Notes under the pieces: generated by a model | What the model saw: only the letters and a program-made list of their open reading frames with translations | Database searches by the model: none | Told to the model about the DNA's origin: nothing | In this document: positions 18,148 to 25,977 of the stretch, one piece after another | Layout: the number at the start of each line of letters is the position of its first letter | Position numbering within the stretch: the stretch's first letter is position 1 | Position numbers and translations under genes: made by a program | Assembly (NCBI GenBank): GCA_030536685.1 | Contig: JAUNPP010000002.1 | Span: 35,906 to 99,905 of the forward strand | Reading direction: 5' to 3' | Source: Lachnospiraceae bacterium | GTDB taxonomy: Bacteria > Bacillota > Clostridia > Lachnospirales > Lachnospiraceae | Length of the DNA stretch: 64,000 nt

Positions 18148-18312
18148 CTATTTTTTCCGGGCTGCTTTCCTGCGTTTTTTCTGATTTGTACGAAATTCTC
18201 TTTTTACCGCTGCTGTCACGGCAAGGACGCATAAAATCAGCTGTAAGGCTGCGGTAATACGGACTTCCTGCGCTGCAAGCAGTTGCCTGATCTTATTTTT
18301 TACACCATCCAT
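18148..18312 (-). CDS. 54-residue single-span membrane micro-protein
   Basis: Hand-translated small gene. It starts MDGVKNKIRQLLAAQ, has a hydrophobic stretch at about 20-36 (ITAALQLILCVLAVTAA) and a very basic tail ending KKRRKAARKK. GGAGG lies 6 nt before the ATG, an excellent ribosome site, and the stop is 35 nt before pyrF, in the leader of the same transcript. The tail suggests binding to RNA, nucleotides or acidic lipid heads, but that is a guess. I do not recognise a family. A regulatory leader peptide for pyrF is an alternative. Confidence 0.65.
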   Translation of the reverse strand: MDGVKNKIRQLLAAQEVRITAALQLILCVLAVTAAVKREFRTNQKKRRKAARKK

Positions 18313-18340
18313 AACCTGCCTCCATTTCTCAGTGCATGTA

Positions 18341-18394
18341 ATTCAGGAATGCCATCGACATTCCTGCTGCGAGCGGCTCGTCAGCTGCGCTGAC
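18341..18394 (-). promoter_or_regulatory. Two stem-loops in the pyrF-operon leader
   Basis: CAGGAATG (18344-18351) pairs with CATTCCTG (18359-18366), and GTCAGC (18380-18385) with GCTGAC (18389-18394). Both would form in the roughly 110-nt leader between the promoter and the micro-ORF. They do not match the PyrR-binding consensus I know, and neither is followed by a U-run. Confidence 0.5.
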
Positions 18395-18425
18395 ATAATA
18401 CATCTCCATTCTGCACACTACATCT

Positions 18426-18454
18426 ACTATATAAGGAAACCTCAGATTTGTAAA
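18426..18454 (-). promoter_or_regulatory. Promoter of the micro-ORF/pyrF transcript
   Basis: -35 TTTACA (complement of 18449-18454) and -10 TATAGT (18426-18431) are 17 bp apart. Start would be near 18420. The 29-bp tandem repeats abut the -35 on its upstream side. Confidence 0.65.
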
Positions 18455-18540
18455 GAAAAATGTATAAAAACAGATTTCCTTATGAAAAATATGTAAAAAC
18501 AAATTTCCTTATGAAAAATGTATAAAAAACAGATTTTCCG
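18455..18540. repeat. Three tandem 29-bp A/T-rich repeats
   Basis: Units at 18455-18483, 18484-18512 and 18513-18540 share GAAAAAT, TAAAAAC and TTTCC with a few changes. There is no spacer between units, so this is not a CRISPR array. They fill the space between the pyrF promoter -35 and the tRNA terminator and might act as an UP-like element. Confidence 0.75.
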
Positions 18541-18552
18541 TTTCCGTCATGC

Positions 18553-18582
18553 CAAAAAAGACCTGCAGGATTGTGCAGGTCT
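18553..18582 (-). terminator. Rho-independent terminator of the tRNA-Gln transcript
   Basis: AGACCTGCA (18559-18567) and TGCAGGTCT (18574-18582) form a 9-bp stem with a 6-nt loop, followed on the minus strand by six T. It begins 4 nt after the 3' end of the second tRNA. Confidence 0.9.
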
Positions 18583-18586
18583 GAAG

Positions 18587-18658
18587 CAGGGGTACAAGGA
18601 TTCGAACCTTGAGATGACGGAGTCAGAGTCCGGTGCCTTACCGTTTGGCGATACCCCT
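18587..18658 (-). tRNA. tRNA-Gln (anticodon CUG), downstream copy
   Basis: The 72-nt cloverleaf reads AGGGGTA at the 5' end pairing with TACCCCT, D-arm GCC...GGC, anticodon loop CTCTGAC (anticodon CTG), and T-arm with GGTTCGAATCC. Discriminator is G, as needed for Gln. CCA is not encoded. The top of the anticodon stem has a C27/U43 mismatch. It is identical to the copy at 18714-18785. Confidence 0.93.
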
Positions 18659-18713
18659 ATAAGCAAATATAAAATTGAAGTCCGGCAAACCGGCTGAAAC
18701 TGTAAGTTTCAAG

Positions 18714-18785
18714 CAGGGGTACAAGGATTCGAACCTTGAGATGACGGAGTCAGAGTCCGGTGCCTTACCGTTTGGCGATACCCCT
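18714..18785 (-). tRNA. tRNA-Gln (anticodon CUG), upstream copy
   Basis: Identical in sequence to the copy at 18587-18658, including the C27/U43 mismatch. The two are 55 nt apart and look like a tandem duplication transcribed together, with one promoter upstream and one terminator at the end. The spacer holds short hairpins (CCGG with CCGG; GAAACT with AGTTTC) that may help processing. Confidence 0.93.
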
Positions 18786-18832
18786 GTATTCTTTTTTCTC
18801 TCTGTCTGACCGCTTTCGCTGTCGACTCAGAT

Positions 18833-18861
18833 AATATAACATACTTCCAAAAATTATGCAA
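18833..18861 (-). promoter_or_regulatory. Promoter of the tRNA-Gln pair
   Basis: -35 TTGCAT (complement of 18856-18861), 17-bp spacer ending in TATGT, -10 TATATT (18833-18838). The first tRNA begins about 48 nt downstream. Confidence 0.65.
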
Positions 18862-18978
18862 GTACTTTTTTTATTTTTTTTAAATATTTTTTTCGAATTG
18901 TTTTTTTAATATATTTAATAGACTCAACTGTAGTATCCGGCAGAATCCAGCGGAATTCAGCAGAATTCTGCAATCTGG

Positions 18979-19007
18979 TTTACCTTTAAATCCACCTATG
19001 TTAAAAT
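18979..19007 (+). promoter_or_regulatory. Probable promoter of the DUF2284 gene
   Basis: -35 TTTACC (18979-18984), 17-bp spacer, -10 TAAAAT (19002-19007), 34 nt before the ATG. AAAGGAGG follows at about 19022. Confidence 0.5.
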
Positions 19008-19040
19008 ACAAACAGATTACCAAAAGGAGGTACCCCGTAT

Positions 19041-19583
19041 ATGAATCTTAATCCAACAGAGCGAATTGATAACTTTATTGCCGATTTTCCGGTTTGCGAA
19101 TATGTCCATCTCAACAGAAGCGACCTTGTCTTTTCTGAAAAAGTACGTTTTATCTGCGAAACAGAATGCAGCCGCTATGGACATTCCTGGGCCTGTCCGC
19201 CTGTTATCGGAACAATCACAGAATGCATGGAGCGCTGCAAACGTTTTTCACATGCACTTTTATTTACCACCGCAGCCGACGTACCGGATATTGCAGACTT
19301 CCAGGGCTGTCTCAACGCCCGCAGAGACCATGAACAGGTCTCCCTGGAACTGACCCGGCGGATGCAGGAGGAATTCGGCGAAACACTGACGCTCACCACT
19401 GGCTGTATGACCTGTGACACCTGCGCCTATCCCGATTCGCCCTGCCGCCATCCCGAGCAGCGCTTTGCCACCATTGAGAGCCACGGAATCCTGATCATGC
19501 AGACCGCAGCTGAAGCCGGTCTGAGCTACAACTTTGACGGACATACCGTTATCTACTTCTCTCTGATTTTTTATAACGCATAG
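19041..19583 (+). CDS. DUF2284 cysteine-rich putative metal-binding protein
   Basis: Protein of 180 residues with many cysteines: C19, C39, C43, C52, C62 and C66 in the N-terminal half, then CMTCDTCAYPDSPC near residues 127-140. The stretch SRYGHSWACPP and this cysteine set match DUF2284, a family thought to bind metal or an iron-sulfur cluster; its reaction is not known. AAAGGAGG lies about 10 nt before the ATG. It is a single-gene unit facing the helicase gene, with 43 nt between the two stops. It is near the corrinoid-synthesis genes but on the other strand, so any link is weak. Confidence 0.85.
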   Translation: MNLNPTERIDNFIADFPVCEYVHLNRSDLVFSEKVRFICETECSRYGHSWACPPVIGTITECMERCKRFSHALLFTTAADVPDIADFQGCLNARRDHEQVSLELTRRMQEEFGETLTLTTGCMTCDTCAYPDSPCRHPEQRFATIESHGILIMQTAAEAGLSYNFDGHTVIYFSLIFYNA

Positions 19584-19626
19584 GACATCATTGCATGACA
19601 CGTTCAGGAACAGAGAAGCACATCTT

Positions 19627-22209
19627 TTACGATTCTCTGTTCCAGAACGCCTCTGTCAGTTTTCCGATCGTATTCTGACGGACTGCCTGATAATTATCCC
19701 AGTCCATCGGAAACAATTTTACATGATTTTCCAAAAGCATCCGGTTATCCAGCAAAATGACGACGCCTTCATCCTCCGCGGTGCGAATCACGCGGCCGGC
19801 CGCCTGAAAAACCTTGTTGATTCCGGGAAAGCGATATGCATAATCATAGCCCGGGCGTCCGTTTTTTTCAAAATACCCCCGCAGCAATTCTCCTTCCGTA
19901 CTGATCTGGGCCAGACCGGTTCCGACTACAAGTACGCCAATCAGCCGTTCTCCTGTCAGGTCAATTCCTTCTGAAAAAATACCTCCGATCACGCAGAATC
20001 CGACAAGCGAAAGCTCTTTTCCTTGTGCGTCTGTCGTTTCCTGTGAAAATTTCTCTAAAAAAGCGTCTCTTCCGGCCTCGTTCATTCCCTGCTCCTGCAA
20101 AAGTAAAAGAAACGGCCTCCGCGCTTCATCCTTGCCATACATTTCCTCATAAACAGCTGTTACTTCCATCATATACTGATAGGATGGAAAAAACACCATA
20201 TAATTTCCGGTGCGGGCAGCGGTTACCTGTGTGATGTAGTCGAGGATCCGATGGTACTGAATCGGATTGCGCATCGTATAGCGGCTGGTTACATCCTCCG
20301 CTACCGCTAACAGTCGTCTGTTTTTGTCAAAAGGCGAATCCACATAAATCGCAAAGGCATTTTTCTCGGTTGTCAGCAATTCACGATAATAATGCATCGG
20401 CAGCATTGTTGCCGAGAAAAATACCGTGCTGACGGCCCTTCCGATACAGTTATGCACATTCACAGCGGGATTTGCACAAAGCAGCTTCACCTGAAACAGT
20501 CCTTTTTCCACACTGCAGTAAGGAACATAGCTGGAATCCAGGATTTCACAGATTGCATTAAAATGACGCAGTGCAAAAAAGAAATCGAGAAGCTCTTGTG
20601 CCGCGTTATTGGTGGTTTCCTCCAGAAAACTGCTGATTGCTTCCTGCGCGCGCAGCGTCAGGTCGTACAAATCTTCTATTTCTTCCAGAAGCATTACTTT
20701 TTCTGTTTCTTTTTTCAAAGAAAGCAGCTTTTTGTTCAAAGCCCGCAGCGCCCGAATCGATCGCCCTGCTGCCCGAACGGCTTCTGCCGAATCCATGATA
20801 AATAAATCGGTTGTTTCCTTCATGAGCTTTTCTGTTTTCAGAACATCTTCTTTGACCAGCGCAGCAGAATACATTTCCCTTGCCCGATCCGGCAGATTAT
20901 GCGCCTCATCCACCAGAAAGAGATACTTTCCCTGAACGGAATCTCCGAAAAACCGTCTCAGATAGACGTTCGGGTCAAATACATAATTGTAATCGCAGAT
21001 GATTCCCTGTGACCACAACGTCAGATCCAGATTCAGTTCAAACGGACAGACATGGTGTTTTTTTGCATATTCCAGGATATTTTCCCGCTCCATGCACTCC
21101 TCATGAGAAATCATATCAAAAACTGCTTCATTCACCCGGTCAAAATGCCCCTTGGCGTAAGGACAGCCTTCCGGGTTGCAGCTACAGACCTCCTGAGGGC
21201 AGATTTTATCTCTGGCAGTGATCGTTACGGAATGAATCTTCAGTCCCTGCCGGCGCAGAATATCAAACGCCTCCTGTGCTACTGTCCTGGTAATAGTTTT
21301 TGCTGTCAGATAAAATACTCGCTCTGCAAATTCCTCCCCCATCGCCTTCAGCGCAGGGAAAAGCACTGACATGGTCTTTCCGATCCCGGTAGGAGCCTGA
21401 ATAAACAGCTCCCCTTTTTGCTCAATGCTGCGGTAGACGGACACCGCAAGCTTGCGCTGCCCGGGGCGGTATGGAAATGGAAATTCCATCCCCTGCAGAC
21501 TTTCACACATCTCCCGGTGCTGCCTGATTTCCAGCTGTGCCCATCGTTCATATTCACAAATCAGAGCTTCAAACCACTTTTCCAGCTCCTCAAAGGTATA
21601 AACCTCATAAAAACGACGGATTTCTTCCGTTTCCAGATGGCTGTAGGTCATCTGAACCCCCATCAGCTGCTGTCCGTTCTGAAGCGCATAGATATAAGCG
21701 TAACATAAGGCCTGTGCCTTATGAACCAAAACCGCCTCCTTCAGCTTTCTCGGATCGCGATAAATCCCTTTGATCTCATCAACAACAAAGATCTTTTTTG
21801 GAAACTTCTGCTGTGCTTCCTCTGTTTCAGTAATAGAAAAACTTTCCTGTATTTCCTCTATTTCAGCGGAAAAAGCCTCGGATTTTTCATCCGGGGCTTT
21901 TTTCTTTTTATTTTCAAAGGCAGCGGCCTTTTCCATGAATATTTTTGTTTTTTCACTGAAAATGCCGTCTGCCCGCCCTTCAATCAAAATTCCGAACTGT
22001 GCTCTTTTTACCGTGTGCCTTAATGTTACTTCACTTTCATAAGAGCTGCCCATCTGCTTTTGGATCTTCCGATGCAGCCGGCTCCCGGCTTCCATGGCCT
22101 GCTTTTCCTTTGCGCCACTGCGCCGGTTATCAATATCGCCGCTTCGAAAAATAAATTCCACCAGATTCCGTACAGAAATCCGAATTGTATCAGAGCTTTG
22201 TTTTGTCAT
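19627..22209 (-). CDS. PD-(D/E)XK nuclease fused to XPD/DinG-type DNA helicase
   Basis: DNA repair protein of 860 residues. The N-terminal part resembles a RecB/Cas4-like nuclease: GRADG (78-82) and VVDEIKG (142-148) supply the D...ExK residues. A helicase of the Rad3/XPD superfamily 2 follows with Walker A QAPTGIGKT (271-279), the Walker B box VDEAH (433-437) and motif VI QAAGRVIRT near residue 815. Cysteines C337, C342, C344, C349 and C388 lie where XPD holds an iron-sulfur cluster. The ATG directly follows the hemB stop codon (TAAATG), so it is co-translated with hemB, an odd pairing. Role: 5'-3' unwinding with strand cleavage during repair is inferred from the domains. Confidence 0.9.
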   Translation of the reverse strand: MTKQSSDTIRISVRNLVEFIFRSGDIDNRRSGAKEKQAMEAGSRLHRKIQKQMGSSYESEVTLRHTVKRAQFGILIEGRADGIFSEKTKIFMEKAAAFENKKKKAPDEKSEAFSAEIEEIQESFSITETEEAQQKFPKKIFVVDEIKGIYRDPRKLKEAVLVHKAQALCYAYIYALQNGQQLMGVQMTYSHLETEEIRRFYEVYTFEELEKWFEALICEYERWAQLEIRQHREMCESLQGMEFPFPYRPGQRKLAVSVYRSIEQKGELFIQAPTGIGKTMSVLFPALKAMGEEFAERVFYLTAKTITRTVAQEAFDILRRQGLKIHSVTITARDKICPQEVCSCNPEGCPYAKGHFDRVNEAVFDMISHEECMERENILEYAKKHHVCPFELNLDLTLWSQGIICDYNYVFDPNVYLRRFFGDSVQGKYLFLVDEAHNLPDRAREMYSAALVKEDVLKTEKLMKETTDLFIMDSAEAVRAAGRSIRALRALNKKLLSLKKETEKVMLLEEIEDLYDLTLRAQEAISSFLEETTNNAAQELLDFFFALRHFNAICEILDSSYVPYCSVEKGLFQVKLLCANPAVNVHNCIGRAVSTVFFSATMLPMHYYRELLTTEKNAFAIYVDSPFDKNRRLLAVAEDVTSRYTMRNPIQYHRILDYITQVTAARTGNYMVFFPSYQYMMEVTAVYEEMYGKDEARRPFLLLLQEQGMNEAGRDAFLEKFSQETTDAQGKELSLVGFCVIGGIFSEGIDLTGERLIGVLVVGTGLAQISTEGELLRGYFEKNGRPGYDYAYRFPGINKVFQAAGRVIRTAEDEGVVILLDNRMLLENHVKLFPMDWDNYQAVRQNTIGKLTEAFWNRES

Positions 22210-23190
22210 TTATCCGATAATTCCTTTATCAATACATTTTGCAATTTCTTCCGCAAAATAGGTCAGCAAAATATCGCTTCCTGCGCGGTACATGCTGATG
22301 GCAGTTTCACTGATAATACGTTCTTCATCTACATAACCAAGCTTTGCTGCTGCTTTAATCATGGAATATTCACCGCTCACACTGTATGCTGCAATCGGAA
22401 GATCCGTCATATCTTTTACCTCACGGACGATATCCAGATAAGACAGTGCAGGTTTTACCATAATAATATCTGCGCCTTCTTCAATGTCCAGCATTGCTTC
22501 TTTTAATGCCTCTCTGCGGTTATGGAAATCCATCTGATAGGATTTGCGGTCGCCAAATGCAGGAGCAGAACCGGCGGCGTCACGGAAAGGACCGTAGAAT
22601 GCGGATGCATATTTCACTGCATAAGACATGATCGGAGTTTCCTGGTAGTGATTTTCGTCGAGAGCTTCCCGAATTGCCAGCACACGGCCATCCATCATAT
22701 CGGAAGGAGCTACCATATCCGCACCGGCTGCCACATGGGAAACTGCGGTTTTTGCAAGCAGATCCAGTGTTTTGTCGTTGTCAACATAATGATCCGGTGT
22801 CAGAATTCCGCAGTGGCCATGATCGGTATATTCACACATACATACGTCTGTAATCAGATACATATCAGGATACTGTTTTCTTGCTTCCCGCAGTGCGCGC
22901 TGTACAATGCCGTTCTCATCATAAGCCTGGCTGCCGCAGCAATCCTTGTGATCGGGCAGACCGAAAAACATAACTGCATTCACACCGGCCTTCTGCAGCT
23001 GTTCCAGCTTGCTGCCCATAGTATCCACACTGTAGCGGAACTGACCGGGCATGGTAGCAATTTCTTCTGTAATCCCTTCTCCTTCTTTTACAAACATGGG
23101 ATAGATCAGGGAAGCTTTATCTACACGTGTTTCTCTGACCATACGTCTTAAAGTATCGCCTTTTCTTAATCTTCTTGGTCTGATTAACAT
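22210..23190 (-). CDS. hemB: Delta-aminolevulinic acid dehydratase (porphobilinogen synthase)
   Basis: Joins two 5-aminolevulinate molecules into porphobilinogen. The 326 residues carry the zinc cysteine set in DVCMCEYTDHGHCG, the substrate-binding Lys in YAVKYASAFYGPF and the Schiff-base Lys in IIMVKPALSY. This is the zinc-dependent form. AAGAGG lies about 7 nt before the ATG. It follows cobA-hemD after a repeat-rich 90-nt spacer and is coupled to the helicase gene downstream. Confidence 0.96.
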   Translation of the reverse strand: MLIRPRRLRKGDTLRRMVRETRVDKASLIYPMFVKEGEGITEEIATMPGQFRYSVDTMGSKLEQLQKAGVNAVMFFGLPDHKDCCGSQAYDENGIVQRALREARKQYPDMYLITDVCMCEYTDHGHCGILTPDHYVDNDKTLDLLAKTAVSHVAAGADMVAPSDMMDGRVLAIREALDENHYQETPIMSYAVKYASAFYGPFRDAAGSAPAFGDRKSYQMDFHNRREALKEAMLDIEEGADIIMVKPALSYLDIVREVKDMTDLPIAAYSVSGEYSMIKAAAKLGYVDEERIISETAISMYRAGSDILLTYFAEEIAKCIDKGIIG

Positions 23191-23203
23191 ATCTGTTACC
23201 TCT

Positions 23204-23282
23204 TTTGCTTATCTTTTTACTTTACTTATTGCTTTGCTTGTTTTTTTACTTTACCTACTGTTTTGCTTATTCTTTACTTATT
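23204..23282. repeat. T-rich 29-bp tandem repeat upstream of hemB
   Basis: Units TTTGCTTATCTTTTTAC... (23204-23232) and TTTGCTTGTTTTTTTAC... (23233-23261) are followed by a shortened third copy (23262-23282). The array fills nearly all of the spacer between the cobA-hemD stop and the hemB ribosome site. On the transcript it would be a purine-rich, unstructured leader. Confidence 0.7.
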
Positions 23283-24801
23283 ATAAGGATGCCTTTTTGG
23301 CGGCAAACAATTCTTCTGTGAGCTGCGCAACGGATGCGATTGATGCAATTTTGGAAATATGAACCTTCATGCCCAGTTTTTCTGCCTCTGCTGCGGTCTG
23401 TTTTCCGATGCAGACTGCCTCGACCGTACTGTAATCGAGTCCGGGAGTTGCCGCTTCAAAGCCACGCACCGTTGAAGCGCTGGTAAAGATTGCATAATCC
23501 ATATTGCCGGCTGCAAATTCTTTCTTTTCATCAATCAGGTGAGATTCTACCAGAACTGTATCATAGGTAGGAATTTCATCAATTTTCACTCCTTCGGCCT
23601 TTTCCAGCTCTTCAATCAGCTCATGGCTGCCGATTCTGGCTCTGGGAATCAAAATCTGATCACCCTTTTCGCAGACTCCTGCAAGCTCTCTGCCAAGAGA
23701 TTCACCATCATATATCGAAGGCATCAGATCGACGAACATTCCGTGATTTTCTACCTCTGCCTTAGTTCCTTTTCCGATTGCAGCAATTTTCAGCCCATTC
23801 ATTCTGCGCACATCAATCCGTGCGTTTTTAAGTGCTTCATAGAAAATACGAACGCCTATCTGGCTGGTAAATACGACCCACTGATATTTTTCAATAGAGG
23901 CAATTGCTTCTTCCAGCTGCTTATTCGGTAAAATTGCTTCGGTCTGGATTGCAGGAAGCTCTACTACCTCCGCTCCTTTTTCTCTCAGCTGATCAGTCAT
24001 ACGGGAAGCCAGTTCCTTCGGTCTGGTCACCAGTACACGGCAACCCTGTAACGGAAGCTTTTCATACCATGTAAACTGTTCTGCTACTGTACACACCTTA
24101 CCCACCACGATAATAGCCGGTGTTTCAATCTTAGCAGCATCGGAAGCTGCTTTTAAAGTGCCAACGGTTGCTACCACCCGCTTCTGTCTTGCGGAGGTTC
24201 CTTTCTGCAGCACAGCCGCCGGCATATCCGGTGACATTCCACCTGCCATCAGGCCTTTGCAGATATCTTCCATCGCTGTAATTCCCATCAGGAAAACAAG
24301 AGTTCCTTTTGTACGAACCAGAGCTTCAAAATCAATATCATATTCGCGGCCCTTTTTCTTATGTCCTGTAATAATATGCAGGGAAGAACAGAAATCCCGG
24401 TGTGTGACAGGAATCCCGTTATATGCAGGAACAGAAATCGCAGAAGTTACGCCGGGAACGATTTCAAATGGAATATCATTCTCCGTTAAAAGCTCAAGCT
24501 CTTCTCCGCCGCGGCCAAAAAGAAAGGGATCGCCTCCTTTCAGACGTACCACACGTTTTCCTTCCATTGCTTTTTCAAGCAGAACCTGGTTGATCATCTC
24601 CTGAGGCAGCGTGTGATTGCCTGCACGTTTACCTACATCTATTAATTCCGCACTTTTCGGTACCATCGCAAGAACACCGTGTCCTACAAGAGCGTCGTAT
24701 ACTACCACTTCCGCCTGCTCCAGCACCTGTTTTCCTTTCAGCGTAAATAATCCAACATCAGACGGACCGGCTCCCACCAGCCAGACTTTTCCTTTACCCA
24801 T
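23281..24801 (-). CDS. cobA-hemD: Uroporphyrinogen-III C-methyltransferase fused to uroporphyrinogen-III synthase
   Basis: Bifunctional enzyme. The HemD part closes hydroxymethylbilane to uroporphyrinogen III; the CobA part adds two methyl groups from SAM to give precorrin-2, the branch point to cobalamin and siroheme. The N-terminal half (about 1-245) shows [34 protein letters not shown] and ITGHKKKG. The C-terminal half (about 250-506) begins [11 protein letters not shown] and has [12 protein letters not shown] and [12 protein letters not shown]. The fusion is common in clostridia. Between hemC and hemB in the same operon. Confidence 0.96.
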   Translation of the reverse strand: MGKGKVWLVGAGPSDVGLFTLKGKQVLEQAEVVVYDALVGHGVLAMVPKSAELIDVGKRAGNHTLPQEMINQVLLEKAMEGKRVVRLKGGDPFLFGRGGEELELLTENDIPFEIVPGVTSAISVPAYNGIPVTHRDFCSSLHIITGHKKKGREYDIDFEALVRTKGTLVFLMGITAMEDICKGLMAGGMSPDMPAAVLQKGTSARQKRVVATVGTLKAASDAAKIETPAIIVVGKVCTVAEQFTWYEKLPLQGCRVLVTRPKELASRMTDQLREKGAEVVELPAIQTEAILPNKQLEEAIASIEKYQWVVFTSQIGVRIFYEALKNARIDVRRMNGLKIAAIGKGTKAEVENHGMFVDLMPSIYDGESLGRELAGVCEKGDQILIPRARIGSHELIEELEKAEGVKIDEIPTYDTVLVESHLIDEKKEFAAGNMDYAIFTSASTVRGFEAATPGLDYSTVEAVCIGKQTAAEAEKLGMKVHISKIASIASVAQLTEELFAAKKASL

Positions 24802-24898
24802 ATCTATCGATTCCTTTCATTTGAACATAATTTATTTATAGCATAGCGCATCTTTTATCATCCTGCGCACATCCATATTTGCCGAAACTTCACCTGTT

Positions 24899-25801
24899 TT
24901 AAAGCTTCTGCTGCGCCTGATACTGATTTCTCAGTTTTATAGCCAGTTCTTTTCCCAGCTTCTGTGCTGATTCTCTGTCTGCAGGACCTGTCAGAGTACC
25001 GATCAGATGTCCTCCATCCGCTTCATGATAATAAAGCCCTTTTAAATAAATTTCTCCGTTTTGGATCCGGGCATGAGCTGCTACAGGAGAAGTGCAGCCT
25101 CCATCCAGCTCCTTTACAAAGGCCCGCTCTGCCAGAGCAGCCATCTCACCTTCTGAATCATTATAGCCTTCAAGGAAGCTGTAATCCAGACCTTCGCGTC
25201 CCTGTACAGCCAGAATTCCCTGTCCGGCCGCCGGAATCATCTCATCCGGCTCAAAATAACGGCTGATCCGCGATTCCAGTCCGAGTCTTTTTACTCCTGC
25301 TGCTGCCAGAATCAGAGCAGAATATTTTCCGCTGTCCAGCTTTGCCAGACGGGTAATTACATTGCCGCGCACGCCCTCAAATGCAGCCTGCGGATATAAT
25401 TTTTTAAATTGAAGCATCCGACGTAGGCTGGAACAGCCAACCGGCAGTGAAAAGTCGATTTCTGTTTTTCCTTCAGGCAAAATCAGAACATCTCGGGGGT
25501 CTTCTCTTTTGGAAAAGGCGATCAGAGGCAGTTCCCTGGAAACCTCCATGGGCATATCCTTCAGACTATGTACAGAAAGACTCGTTGTACCCGCCATTAA
25601 AGCACGATCCAGTTCTTTTACAAACAATCCTTTCCCGCCCACTTTATCAAGACTCCGATCCAGAATAATATCACCGGTCGTCTTCATCGTCACCAGCTTG
25701 GCTTCTATATCATCATTGTGGCTGTTAATGTAATCACGTACCATTTCAGACTGAACAACCGCCAGTTTACTCTCGCGGCTGCCTATGTTTACTATTTTCA
25801 T
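24899..25801 (-). CDS. hemC: Hydroxymethylbilane synthase (porphobilinogen deaminase)
   Basis: Polymerises four porphobilinogen units into hydroxymethylbilane. The 300 residues start MKIVNIGSRESKLAVVQ and carry LHSVHSLKDMP-like active-site residues (seen as SVHSLKDMPME) and the cofactor-binding Cys in ELDGGCTSPVAAHA. ATG 25801 is preferred, with GAGGA 6 nt upstream; an ATG six codons earlier lacks a site. First gene of the hemC-cobA/hemD-hemB-helicase run, with its own promoter, divergent from cbiK. Confidence 0.96.
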   Translation of the reverse strand: MKIVNIGSRESKLAVVQSEMVRDYINSHNDDIEAKLVTMKTTGDIILDRSLDKVGGKGLFVKELDRALMAGTTSLSVHSLKDMPMEVSRELPLIAFSKREDPRDVLILPEGKTEIDFSLPVGCSSLRRMLQFKKLYPQAAFEGVRGNVITRLAKLDSGKYSALILAAAGVKRLGLESRISRYFEPDEMIPAAGQGILAVQGREGLDYSFLEGYNDSEGEMAALAERAFVKELDGGCTSPVAAHARIQNGEIYLKGLYYHEADGGHLIGTLTGPADRESAQKLGKELAIKLRNQYQAQQKL

Positions 25802-25840
25802 AATTTTTCCTCGTTCCATTATTTCTAAAATGCATAATAT

Positions 25841-25868
25841 ATTCTAACATAGAAAGCACTCCTGTCAA
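25841..25868 (-). promoter_or_regulatory. Promoter of hemC
   Basis: -35 TTGACA (complement of 25863-25868), 16-bp spacer ending TATGT, -10 TAGAAT (25841-25846). The -35 is one arm of the palindrome at 25863-25881 shared with the cbiK promoter. Confidence 0.8.
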
Positions 25869-25881
25869 ATAGTTTTTGACA
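25863..25881. promoter_or_regulatory. Palindrome spanning both -35 boxes of hemC and cbiK
   Basis: TGTCAAA (25863-25869), five bases, TTTGACA (25875-25881). The arms are perfect and each contains a -35 hexamer, one per direction. A dimeric regulator here would control both genes together. Because two divergent TTGACA boxes always give a palindrome, only the extra base per arm argues for a real operator. Confidence 0.45.
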
Positions 25882-25904
25882 CTACTGCAAAAGAATGCTA
25901 CAAT
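25876..25904 (+). promoter_or_regulatory. Promoter of cbiK
   Basis: -35 TTGACA (25876-25881), 17-bp spacer, -10 TACAAT (25899-25904) on the plus strand. The start would be near 25911, giving a leader of about 67 nt. Confidence 0.85.
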
Positions 25905-25916
25905 TTTATTAGTTTT

Positions 25917-25958
25917 TTTCCACCATATCATACAAATTGATGATATAAGCTGTGGAAA
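25917..25958 (+). promoter_or_regulatory. Nested stem-loop in the cbiK leader
   Basis: TTTCCAC (25917-25923) pairs with GTGGAAA (25952-25958), and inside it ATATCAT (25925-25931) pairs with ATGATAT (25940-25946). It ends 6 nt before the AGGAGG ribosome site. It carries no cobalamin riboswitch features. It could affect mRNA stability or ribosome access. Confidence 0.5.
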
Positions 25959-25977
25959 CATCACAGGAGGAGTGTTC

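Noticed and set aside
18455..18540. 29-bp repeats as a CRISPR array
   Set aside because: The units are directly contiguous, without spacers, and no cas gene is present.
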